Source: Amycolatopsis sp. NBC_01488
GTDB taxonomy: Bacteria; Actinomycetota; Actinomycetes; Mycobacteriales; Pseudonocardiaceae
Direction: 5' to 3'
Length of the DNA: 64,000 nucleotides
Assembly (NCBI RefSeq): GCF_036227105.1
Contig: NZ_CP109434.1
Span: 8,652,501-8,716,500 of the forward strand
In this document: positions 36,342-44,330 of the stretch, one piece after another
How the letters are laid out: the number at the start of each line of letters is the position of its first letter
Numbering within the stretch: position 1 is the stretch's first letter
Program-made: the position numbers and the translations under genes
Notes under the pieces: generated by a model
What the model was told of the DNA's origin: nothing
The model's database searches: none
What the model saw: only the letters and a program-made list of their open reading frames with translations

Positions 36342-36866
36342 CTAGTCAAGATCGATCACACAGTCTCTTGAAAATATTGCTGCCACAATCTCATCCTTGA
36401 GTAATTCGCGATCAATATACGGTCTTTCACCAGTTCGCACCGCGCAGAACGTAACATTGCCCGTAAAATAGTTGGCGTCAAAAAGCGTCGGGGAAACTGA
36501 GATGTAAGCAGACATTTCGATATCGGGAAATTGGTGCTGTTGCACATGGAGAGCGCGCCAAGCGAAAGCAATTCCCCGCCGCAATAGCTTAGGAACGCGA
36601 TCGTTTCGAACTTCAGTTAGATCAAGGTCAGGTATTCCACGGCCGTTGACAGCCACCTCGTAGTCCATTATTTGAGAGAATGTCAACCTGTCACCGTGGT
36701 AGCTGTCGTACCAGCACGACAATAACACGGCTCCATCGATGATCCGCCATCCTTGCCTCACCACTGCATCCAACTCGGGTGTCAAATCATGTCGACGAAG
36801 CGTGCGCAGGACGTGCAGTCCACCAACCGCTTCCGCTTCGGCACTAAGCCATGACACGCCTTCCAA
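36342..36866 (-). CDS. Putative immunity protein of the second toxin cassette
   Basis: The 174-residue soluble protein (MEGVSWLSAEAEAVGGLHVLRTLRRHDLT...) has clearly lower GC and many Asp, Val and Tyr residues. It starts 18 bases after the stop of the toxin relic, in the place where immunity genes sit. The pattern includes WYDSYHGDRLTFSQIMDYEVAVNG and a C-terminal KDEIVAAIF helix. No family is recognised. It appears intact although its partner is interrupted. Confidence 0.65.
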   Translation of the reverse strand: MEGVSWLSAEAEAVGGLHVLRTLRRHDLTPELDAVVRQGWRIIDGAVLLSCWYDSYHGDRLTFSQIMDYEVAVNGRGIPDLDLTEVRNDRVPKLLRRGIAFAWRALHVQQHQFPDIEMSAYISVSPTLFDANYFTGNVTFCAVRTGERPYIDRELLKDEIVAAIFSRDCVIDLD

Positions 36867-36884
36867 CTCCTCTGCAGTGGTGCG

Positions 36885-37390
36885 TCATCCGCACGTTCCG
36901 ATTACCCGACTAAAGACATCCGACGCCCGGGTGATGGCCTTCTGATAACCAGGAATCTTCGCCAACTCCCGCTGAATGGAGCGCGGCATCCCCTCAAACT
37001 CACCCGTAGACGGGTTGAACTGATACTTTGGAGCGTTCGCGGAATTGACATCTCTGATCTACTCCTGAAAATGCATCTGCTTCATCCCATTGCGAGACTC
37101 GATATCAATTCGGTATGCCCCGCGCTGCCACACGGTATAACTCTTGCCATTGAGATCAATGGGGTCGCCACCCTCGTTGTGCACAAGGACAGGCGTATTG
37201 CCTGCAAGCACATAGTAGGTATGGACGGTGCTTACTGTGAGTTTGTAGGTGCGATCGACAGCAGTGTATCGACGCACATCTCGCACCGCAATCCGACCAT
37301 CGCCCGGTGTGGACAGCTGATCGCCGAACCTCAGGTCGGTAGCGTCGGTCCAGGCGTCGGTCGTCGTGTTCCAGAAAGGATGATGCGCCG
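36885..37390 (-). pseudogene. Second RHS/Hint toxin cassette, truncated and interrupted by an amber codon
   Basis: The sequence enters at TAHHPFWNTTTDAWTDATDLRFGDQLSTPG, the second half of a Hint domain, and continues YYVLAGNTPVLVHNEGGDPIDLNGKSYTVWQ into the toxin region. At 37059-37061 an in-frame TAG ends it after MKQMHFQE. The same frame runs on without another stop for about 57 codons (KYQFNPSTGEFEGMPRSIQ, IPGYQKAI) to TGA at 36885-36887. This continuation matches the layout of polymorphic toxins ending in a GxFxGxPxSIQ-type tail. The 5' half of Hint is also missing. Confidence 0.72.
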
Positions 37391-37583
37391 TGCCTCAACA
37401 GGCCTGCTGGCGACAGTCTCTCACCAATTACGGTGGAGCAAATCTGGAGCACAGCCACGGAGCCAACCGCATTCAACTGCACTGGACCGCGCTCAACGGC
37501 AGCCAACTGCGCCACGCGACCAGCAGGTTCTCCATAACCGCAGGTCAGAGCCATGATCGGCCCACACTGGCAGTGAGGGGGTC

Positions 37584-37607
37584 AGGGGTTCGAGCCCCTT
37601 GGCTCGG
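37584..37607 (+). other. tRNA 3'-end-like fragment (T-arm), candidate attachment site
   Basis: AGGGGTTCGAGCCCCTT (37584-37600) folds as a T-arm with a TTCGAGC loop, followed by GGCTCGG as a 3' acceptor strand. No matching 5' acceptor (CCGAGCC), D-arm or anticodon arm is seen upstream, so it is not a complete tRNA gene. Such fragments mark integration sites of actinomycete integrative elements. The flanking 37391-37583 has no supported gene. Confidence 0.5.
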
Positions 37608-37638
37608 AGCAGGCTGTGACTCTATTCCCTTTCACCTA

Positions 37639-37790
37639 GCAGGGATCGCCGTGCTGCTGGACGCGGTCGAGGACGTCGGCGGCGGTGAAGACCAGCTGAC
37701 TGACGTGCATGCCCGACTCGACCTCGGCCCAGGTGATCGGTGTCGAGGCGTCGGGTGGTCGCGGCAGCGCACCGCGCTCAGCGCGGCGTC
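37639..37790 (-). pseudogene. LigD-polymerase-like C-terminal scrap
   Basis: On the minus strand about 50 codons end with PITWAEVESGMHVSQLVFTAADVLDRVQQHGDPC. The STPITWAEVE...VLDRV...HGD layout resembles the end of LigD-type primase-polymerase proteins used in non-homologous end joining. Upstream the frame has no further similarity, because the molybdenum enzyme gene starts there. The assignment is by pattern and weak. Confidence 0.35.
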
Positions 37791-37899
37791 GCCGGTCAGG
37801 TGCCCGAACCGGTCTGACGATGCGCTGGACGCTTTCGACGGCCGCCTTTGCTGCTCGATTCCTGACAAGGACGGGTCGGGGGCCGGTGACGGCCAGACC

Positions 37900-40020
37900 T
37901 CACCCAGCACGAAGTTCGTCTGCGACGACAGTGGCCTGCTCCAGCACGCGGTCGAGGCGGATCGGCAGGACCCGCTGGCGCGTGCCGGTGGCGTGCCACA
38001 CAGCGTTGGCGATCGCCGCTGCGGTGCCTGCCGTGCCGATCTCGCCGAGGCCGTTGAACCCCGACGGGTCCTGGGGTTCGTAGTCCGGCACGAAGTCGGC
38101 CTCGATGTCGGGTACGTCGGCATGCGCGGCGATGTGGTAGCCGGCGAAGTCGCCGTTCGCCAGCCGGCCGGTGCGGGGGTCTCGCACGCTCTCCTCGTGC
38201 AGGGCCATGGCCAGCCCCATGATCATCCCGCCGACCACCTGGCTGCGTGCCAGCAGAGGATTGATCACCCGGCCCACGGCGAACATGCCGAGCAGCCGGC
38301 GTACCCGTACCTCGCCGGTGGCCGGGTCGACGGTGACCTCCGCGAAGACGGCGCTGTAGGTCTGGCGTTCCGTGTCCGGCTGGAAATCGATCCTCGTGGT
38401 GGTGTCGACCGTCGCGGTGATCGGCCGGACGGGATCGTCTAGGTTCTTTTGCAGTTCCTTCGCGGCCTCGGTGATGGCGAAGGACCAGGACGTCGTGCCG
38501 CGTGAACCGCCCGCACCCCACGCCATCCCGAGATCGCTGTCGCCGATCCGGATGCGGATCCGCTCGGTGCTGACTGCCAGCGCGTCGGCGGCGACCGCGG
38601 TCAGCGCGGTACGGGCGCCCGTGCCGATGTCGCTCGCCCCGACCGACACCGTGAACGTTCCGTCCGTCTCCGCGGTGATCGATGCCTTCGACGGGAACAC
38701 CCCGGCGCTGAACGACGTGGTGGCCATGCCGCTGCCGATCAGCAGCGGGCCCTCGCGCCGGCGGCGGGGATGCCGGTCGCGCGCCGCCCAGCCGAACCGG
38801 CGCGCGCCCTCCCGCATGCAGGAGACCAGGCGGCGGGTGCTGAAGGGCTTTCCCGAGACGGGCGTGACCTTGGGCTGGTTGCGCAGGCGCAGTTCCAGCG
38901 GGTCCATGTCCAGCCGCTCGGCGACCTCGTCGATCGCCGACTCCAGGGCGAACGAGCCGGGTGTCGCGCCGGGCCCGCGCATCGAGGCGGGCGGCAGGAT
39001 GTCGAGGGGCACGGCGGTGAGTTGCGTGCGGATCGCCGGCGCCGAGTACAGGATCTTGGCCTGCTCGGTGCACCACTCGATGTACTCCGAAAGCGGCGAG
39101 AGGGCGTAGGCCGCCCGGTGGTGGATGGCTCGCAAGCGGCCGTCGGCGTCCGCGCCGACGGTCATCAACTGGTCCGTTCGAGGCCGCGACGAGGTCGTCT
39201 CGAAAACCTGCGCCCGGGTCATGGTGATCCGCACCGGACGTCCGAACCGCCGGCTGGCCATCGACGCGAGCACCACCTGCGGGCCGCAGGCGCCCTTGCC
39301 GCCGAAACCACCGCCGACGTGCTCGGAACGAACGTGCACCCGCTCCCGGTCGAGGGACCACAACGCGGCCAGGACCTCGGACACGCTGAACGCTCCCTGG
39401 TTGGAGTCCACGGCGTACACGTGGCCGGAGTCCCACCACACGGCCGCGGCGTGCGGCTCCATGGCGCAGTGGCTCTCCTCGGGAGTGCGGTACCGCTCCT
39501 CGACCACAACCGCGGACGCCGCCAGCTCCGCACTCAGGTCGCCGATGTCCGCCTCCGGGCCGAAGGCGGTCGACGCCGGCCGCGCGGCCGGGTGTTCCGG
39601 ACGCAGGTCCAGATCGTGCGGTTCGATGTCACAGGTCACCCGCAGCGCCGCTGCCGCCGCTCTGGCCTGCTCGGGCGTTTCCGCCACCACCAGCGCGAGG
39701 GGCCAGCCCGCGTATGGAATCGCCTCGTCCTGCAGTAGCCGGAGGCTGCCGTCCGGGCCGAAGTAGTTGCCGGCCTTGGGATTGAGCCGGGGTGCGTTGC
39801 GGTGGTCGAGTACCCCCAGCACGCCCGGCATACCGAGCGCGGTTGACGCGTCGATGTTGCGGATCCGGCCTCGGGAGACGGTGCCGGTCACCATCCAGCC
39901 GTGGGCCAGGTCCGGCATCGGCATGTCCGCGGCGTAGTGGACAGCGCCGGTGACCTTGAGCCGGCCCTCGGCCCGGGGGCGTGGCGCGCCGACGGCGCCG
40001 GGAGTGGAGCTGGGGCTCAT
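37900..40020 (-). CDS. Molybdopterin-binding subunit of an aldehyde/xanthine oxidoreductase (PaoC-like)
   Basis: The 706-residue large subunit of the xanthine oxidase family contains HVGGGFGGKGACG at about residue 240 (molybdopterin loop), PASMRGPGATPG at about 345 and the GFNGLGEIGTAG motif at about 660, whose Glu is the active-site base. It oxidises aldehydes or heterocycles using water oxygen and the Mo-cytosine or guanine dinucleotide cofactor. Its ATG overlaps the stop of the FAD-subunit gene. The maturation factor PaoD/XdhC is not seen in the window. Confidence 0.92.
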   Translation of the reverse strand: MSPSSTPGAVGAPRPRAEGRLKVTGAVHYAADMPMPDLAHGWMVTGTVSRGRIRNIDASTALGMPGVLGVLDHRNAPRLNPKAGNYFGPDGSLRLLQDEAIPYAGWPLALVVAETPEQARAAAAALRVTCDIEPHDLDLRPEHPAARPASTAFGPEADIGDLSAELAASAVVVEERYRTPEESHCAMEPHAAAVWWDSGHVYAVDSNQGAFSVSEVLAALWSLDRERVHVRSEHVGGGFGGKGACGPQVVLASMASRRFGRPVRITMTRAQVFETTSSRPRTDQLMTVGADADGRLRAIHHRAAYALSPLSEYIEWCTEQAKILYSAPAIRTQLTAVPLDILPPASMRGPGATPGSFALESAIDEVAERLDMDPLELRLRNQPKVTPVSGKPFSTRRLVSCMREGARRFGWAARDRHPRRRREGPLLIGSGMATTSFSAGVFPSKASITAETDGTFTVSVGASDIGTGARTALTAVAADALAVSTERIRIRIGDSDLGMAWGAGGSRGTTSWSFAITEAAKELQKNLDDPVRPITATVDTTTRIDFQPDTERQTYSAVFAEVTVDPATGEVRVRRLLGMFAVGRVINPLLARSQVVGGMIMGLAMALHEESVRDPRTGRLANGDFAGYHIAAHADVPDIEADFVPDYEPQDPSGFNGLGEIGTAGTAAAIANAVWHATGTRQRVLPIRLDRVLEQATVVADELRAG

Positions 40021-41010
40021 CGGTTCTTCTCCGTTCCACTGAGTTCACCGAGCGCGGCCTCGACCAGGTTCCGCGCCAATGTCACCTTGTATCCGTTGTC
40101 GCGCAACGGATCGGCTCCGCTCACCGCCTCCTCGGCGCAGGTCCGGAGCCGGTCGGCGGTGGGTTGGGCACCGCGGAGCAGAGACTCGGCGGAACTGGCT
40201 CGCCAGGGACGCGACGCCACACCGCCCAACGCGATACGTACGTCGCGCACCACGCCGTCGCGGATGTCGAGCACGGCGGCGACGGAAACGGTCGCGAAGG
40301 CGTACGACGCGCGCTCGCGGACCTTGCGGTAACGCGACGGCAGGCCCGCCGCGGACCCCGGCAGGACGACGGCGGTGATCAGCGCGCCGGGTGGCAACGC
40401 GGTCTCGCGGTCCGGCCGGTCACCGACCGGCCGGTAGAACCGTGACAACGGGATCTCACCGGCGCCGTCGAGCGTCTCGTAGCGCACGATCGCGTCCAAC
40501 GCGGCGAGCGCCACCGCCATGTCCGAGGGATGGGTCGCCACGCAGTGCTCGGAGTGACCGAGTACCGCGTGGTTGTGGTGCACTCCCCCGATCGCGGCAC
40601 ACCCACTGCCGGGCACCCGCTTGTTGCACGGCTGGGAGAGGTCGGCGAAGTAACCGCAACGGGTCCGCTGCACCAGGTTGCCCCCCACCGTGGCCATGTT
40701 CCGCAGCTGGCCGGACGCCCCCGCCAAGACGGCCTGGGTCAGCGCCGGGAACCGGCGGCGCACCTCGGGATGCGCAGCCACGTCGCTGTTCGTCGTGGTC
40801 GCACCGACGACCAGCCCGCCGTCCGGTGTGTCGCGAACACCGTCGAGCGGGAGCTGTCGTACGTCCACCAGCCGGGTCGGCTCCTCGACTCCGCACTTCA
40901 TCAGGTCGACGAGATTCGTGCCCCCACCCAGGTACCGGGCGCCGGCATCGTCGGCGACCGCGGTGAGCGCGTCGCGGACCTGTGCCGCGCTGATAGGCGA
41001 ACTCCCTCAC
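40017..41010 (-). pseudogene. FAD-binding subunit (PaoB-like, with a 4Fe-4S insert), frameshift near the start
   Basis: GTG at 41010 overlaps the upstream stop (GTGA). Only VREFAY is in frame at the start; the rest (AAQVRDALTAVADDAG, YLGGGTNLVDLMK, TVGGNLVQRTRCGYF and onwards) is in another frame, so two bases seem missing near 40993. The remaining 290 residues are complete. The insert CGYFADLSQPCNKRVPGSGC plus a later EHCVATHPSD supplies four cysteines like those that bind the extra 4Fe-4S cluster in E. coli PaoB. It passes electrons from the 2Fe-2S subunit to FAD. Confidence 0.85.
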
Positions 41011-41546
41011 ACCGCACCTCCGTCGCGTACCGCGGTCTCGAGCACCGCGCGCACGATCGGCGGGTACGCCCCGCAGCGGCACAGGTTGCCGCTCATCCGC
41101 TCGCGCACCTCTGCCTCGTCCAGTTCCGGCGCCCGGTCCGGTGCGTCGCCGGCGGTGACGGCGCTGGGCCAGCCCGCGGCGTGTTCGGCGAGCATCCCGA
41201 CCGCCGAGCAGATCTGTCCCGGGGTGCAGAAACCGCACTGGAAGCCGTCCAGGCGCAGGAACGCCTCCTGGATCGGCCGCAGCTCGCCCTCGGTGGCCAG
41301 TCCCTCGACGGTCGTGACCGAGGTGGTGTCGGCGGCGACTGCGAGGGTCAGGCAGGAGACCACCCGCCGGCCGTCGCACAACACCGTGCAGGCGCCGCAT
41401 TGCCCGTGGTCGCACCCCTTCTTCGGCCCGGTGAGGGCGAGGTCCTCCCGTAACGCGTCGAGCAGGGTCCTGCGGTTGTCCACGGACAGCCGGTGGGTGA
41501 TCTCGTTGACTCGCAGCGATATGTCGCTGCGGGTGTGATCGGTCAT
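41007..41546 (-). CDS. 2Fe-2S subunit of an aldehyde oxidoreductase (PaoA-like)
   Basis: The 179-residue product has a plant-type cluster, CDHGQCGACTVLCDG, at about residues 45-59, then CGFCTPGQ and the CRCGAYP motif of the second cluster in the C-terminal half. It carries electrons from the molybdenum centre to the FAD subunit. Unlike E. coli PaoA, no Tat signal peptide is present, so the enzyme is likely cytosolic. It is the first gene of the coupled operon. Confidence 0.93.
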   Translation of the reverse strand: MTDHTRSDISLRVNEITHRLSVDNRRTLLDALREDLALTGPKKGCDHGQCGACTVLCDGRRVVSCLTLAVAADTTSVTTVEGLATEGELRPIQEAFLRLDGFQCGFCTPGQICSAVGMLAEHAAGWPSAVTAGDAPDRAPELDEAEVRERMSGNLCRCGAYPPIVRAVLETAVRDGGAV

Positions 41547-41559
41547 CGCCGTCCTCTCA

Positions 41560-41831
41560 GGCTGACAACAGTGCGTGCGGTCGTGCCGGGATCGCGGGGC
41601 CGCCGGCAGAAGTAGACGAACGGCGGCGGTACCGGACGCCCGCAGCGCGCGCATCCCGCGGGACAGGGCGAGTTCCGCCGCGGCCGTCATGAGGGAGGAC
41701 TTGCCGACACCCGGTTCGCCGCGGATCAGCCGGACCCCGCCGCCCTGTCGCACACCGTCGAGGAACTCGGAAATCCGTGCCGGCTCATCGTGACGCCCGA
41801 ACAGTTCGACACCGGCCACCCCATACCTCAC
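41560..41831 (-). pseudogene. LuxR-type ATPase, N-terminal remnant
   Basis: The start MRYGVAGVELFGRHDEPARISEFLDG is followed by RLIRGEPGVGKSSLMTAAAELA, a Walker A typical of LuxR-LAL regulators, and then by ALRASGTAAVRLLLPA. The rest of the ATPase, the TPR part and the helix-turn-helix are absent, and the frame runs on into the Fe-S gene. About 85 residues remain. Confidence 0.75.
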
Positions 41832-41974
41832 TCGCCCGTCGTTGCTTGTCGGCCACCAGCCGACCGCGAACCGTCTTCAGGTGCTCTGTTCGCGCAGGCT
41901 ATAGCGAGTCCCCCGCGGCTGGGCCCGTCAGCAGGGCAGGCGGGCAGGATCGGACAAGAAGTCGCGAGTTCTGC

Positions 41975-42898
41975 TCAACCGTCGCGACGAGTGCCGGATG
42001 CGCCGGTCCGGACGTTCGTGGCCCGGCGGACCGCGTCTCGGCGCGGCGGGTCACCGAACTGGCGGCGGTACTCGCGGCTGAACTGGGCGGGGCTCTCGTA
42101 ACCGACCTGACGGCTGATGCCGGCGATGTCGCCGGGATTCGCGGCGAGCAGCAGCCTGGCGCGCTGCAGGCGGATCTGCTTCTGGTACTGGATCGGGCTC
42201 ATCGAGGTGACGGCCTGGAAGTTGCGGTGGAACGCGGAGACGCTCATGCCCGCCCGCTGCGCCACCTCCTCGACGCGGAAGGGCAGCGCGTAGTTGTCGC
42301 GGATCCACTGGACGACCCTGGCGATGTGGCTGAGATTGCTGTCGGGTAGACCGAACTGACGCAGAATGGCGCTCTGCTCACCGGTGATCAGCCGCCAGAT
42401 GATCTCTTGCTTGATCAGGGGCGCGAGCACGGGGATGTCGCGGGGGTGGTCGAGCAGCCGCAGGAGACGGACGACGGCATCGAGCAGTTCGGCGGAGGCG
42501 GTGCTGACGGCCAAACCGGCCGGCGCGTCGGGGGCGAGTTCCGGCAGTTCCCCGGCGTCCGCGGCCAGCATCACCTCGGCGACGGCGGTCGGCCGCAGGT
42601 CCAGGCCGAAGCCGAGCGCGGGTTCCTCCGGGCCGGCTCGGAGGAATTGCGCGGTCACCGGCAGGTCGACCGAGGCGATGACGTACTCCCCGGCGCGGTG
42701 CTCGTACACGCGGTCGCCCAGCGCGAACCGTTTGGTGCCCTGGGCGACGAGGGCCAGCACCTTTCTGTAGGTAGTCGGCGTCGGTGGGGTGGGCCGATCG
42801 ACACGGAAGATGCGCACGGCATCGATGTCCGTGCTCAGATCGGGCCGAGCGTGCCGGGCCAGCAAGGCACGCAACTCGTCGAGCGGCATGGTCATCAT
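41975..42898 (-). CDS. AraC-family transcriptional regulator
   Basis: The product has about 307 residues. The N-terminal cupin-like domain of the AraC_N type reads MTMPLDELRALLARHARPD, then FALGDRVYEHRAGEYVIASVDLPV. The C-terminal tandem helix-turn-helix includes RVEEVAQRAGMSVSAFHRNFQAVTSMSPIQYQKQIRLQRAR and ISRQVGYESPAQFSREYRRQFG. It lies just upstream of the aldehyde oxidoreductase operon in the same direction and may control it, but the LuxR remnant lies between. The start could be either of the ATGs at 42898 or 42895. Confidence 0.93.
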   Translation of the reverse strand: MMTMPLDELRALLARHARPDLSTDIDAVRIFRVDRPTPPTPTTYRKVLALVAQGTKRFALGDRVYEHRAGEYVIASVDLPVTAQFLRAGPEEPALGFGLDLRPTAVAEVMLAADAGELPELAPDAPAGLAVSTASAELLDAVVRLLRLLDHPRDIPVLAPLIKQEIIWRLITGEQSAILRQFGLPDSNLSHIARVVQWIRDNYALPFRVEEVAQRAGMSVSAFHRNFQAVTSMSPIQYQKQIRLQRARLLLAANPGDIAGISRQVGYESPAQFSREYRRQFGDPPRRDAVRRATNVRTGASGTRRDG

Positions 42899-43170
42899 TG
42901 AAGCACCGCACAGCCCGAAGCCCACTAACCCGGGGAGCGGCAGAAGCGTGGTCTCATGGAGATGGGCTGGATTTCGCAGGACCACCACAACCAGGATCCA
43001 CGGGCTTCCCGGCTGGGCGGAGCAGTCTTCGGCGGCGTGGTCCCTGCGTACGGCCAGCAGCGCAGCCTTTGTGATCGGCTCGGATCCGGAGAGGATGGCC
43101 AGCTGGCGCTGGTGGCGTAGCGCCCGTCCGCCAAAGCCTTCCTCGATGGCCTTCGACGCCCGCGCCGCCG
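42899..43170. other. Intergenic stretch upstream of the AraC gene
   Basis: The AraC frame stays open upstream of the supported start but has no domain, so I treat it as non-coding. The stretch should contain the regulator's promoter, though I cannot point to one. It is bounded by a LuxR relic. Confidence 0.4.
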
Positions 43171-43330
43171 TCACGAACCCAGTAGCTCCGCGGCCTGGTC
43201 GAACAGGCTGTCGCGGTCGGGCAAGCCGGTCTTCTGTAGCAGGCTCGCGACGTGCTTCTCCGCCGTGCGCGGTGAAATGTGCAGCCGGCCCGCCAGTGCC
43301 TTGTTGCCCAGGCGGGCGGGCATCAGCCCG
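43171..43330 (-). pseudogene. LuxR helix-turn-helix, C-terminal remnant
   Basis: The last 45 codons (LGNKALAGRLHISPRTAEKHVASLLQKTGLPDRDSL) are a standard LuxR-type DNA-binding domain, ending at 43171. The 70 codons upstream do not match a LuxR sensor part, so the gene is 5'-truncated. It lies upstream, not downstream, of the LuxR ATPase remnant at 41560-41831, so simple insertion into one gene does not explain the pair. Confidence 0.65.
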
Positions 43331-43611
43331 AGTGGGCGGTCAACGTGCCGATGGCAGTGGTGGCCGCGGATCGCGGCCCGACCGAGCGCCCGGTGGTCCG
43401 CTCCGTCCTCCGGCACCGCGCGAAGGCCGGGAGGTCGAACCACCGGCAAGGCCGGCTCGGCCTCAGGGGGCGCGGCCGTGTCACGGTGACCACGGTCCCG
43501 CCCGACAAAGCCGCGGTCACCAGTAACGCCCACCGTCTGATCCGTTCATGTCCGTCCCCTCCCGGTGGCATTCCACGCCCGTCGGTCTGCGAACCGGGCC
43601 CCTCCTTCTCA

Positions 43612-43985
43612 AGACATGAGCTGGCGCAGCGGCCCGTTGTCGTCAGCGAAGTTGCGGGTGCTCATGGCCTGGACTCCCGCGGTGTGGTCGCCGTTGGACG
43701 GAGTGACCGTGCCGGGGCAGCCCGCTTTGACCGCGTCGGCGGGCGAGTTGAACCAGAAGCCGACGTGCAGGTGTGGATCGGGGCGAACGCCGGATTGCTC
43801 GCCGCGTCGCCGGGGTGGACCACCGGCGCCGGTGCGGTGTTCGGCGCCACGGCGAAGGTTTCGACGTAGAACCGGCCGATCACGGTGACCGGCGCGGTGC
43901 CGTCGTCGCCGGATTGCAGGTCACTCTGGTACCACGACACGCCGAACGGCGCATTCGGCACCTGAGTGATGAACAGTATCGAACT
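43612..43985 (-). pseudogene. Secreted-protein remnant, frameshifted
   Basis: The first part (LFITQVPNAPFGVSWYQSDLQSGDDGTAPVTVIGRFYVETFAVAP) and the second part in another frame (HVGFWFNSPADAVKAGCPGTVTPSNGDHTAGVQAMSTRNFADDNGPL) join near 43790 with a one-base shift. Together they form about 120 residues of a protein with beta-type repeats. The N-terminus, including any signal peptide, is missing at about 43980, where recombinase sequence begins. No family is recognised. Confidence 0.5.
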
Positions 43986-44330
43986 CCGTGTCGGCCGGCA
44001 GATGCGAGCCCGCGGTGCCTGGACACTCCACACCGTCGCGGTGATACTCGCCAATACGCGCTACACGGGTCGACAGATCTGGAATCGCCGGGCCGCCGAC
44101 TCCGAAGGTCCGACGTCAATGCTGGCACTGTCGGCCAAACCGCCCATCCGCCGTTCGTCACGGAGCAGGACTTCATCGCCGCGAAACAAATCCCGCAGCG
44201 GATCAGCGCGCCGGCCCTCGAGCGCGCCTGCCGGCGAAAGGGGGAGTACCTCACCTTCACCACGCGGCACTTCAAGCTCCAAGTGCGCCGCGAGGAGCTT
44301 GAGGCCGGCTGGTGGCGCTTCGGGACAGCG
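43975..44330 (+). pseudogene. Serine recombinase remnant
   Basis: Fragments in two frames match the recombinase domain that follows the resolvase core in large serine recombinases. RGAWTLHTVAVILANTRYTGRQIWNR lies in one frame (43996-44090), and PPFVTEQDFIAAKQI followed by RKGEYLTF lies in the next. No catalytic resolvase domain is present. The 3' end overlaps the end of the large glycosidase gene on the other strand. It marks a past integration site. Confidence 0.65.
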
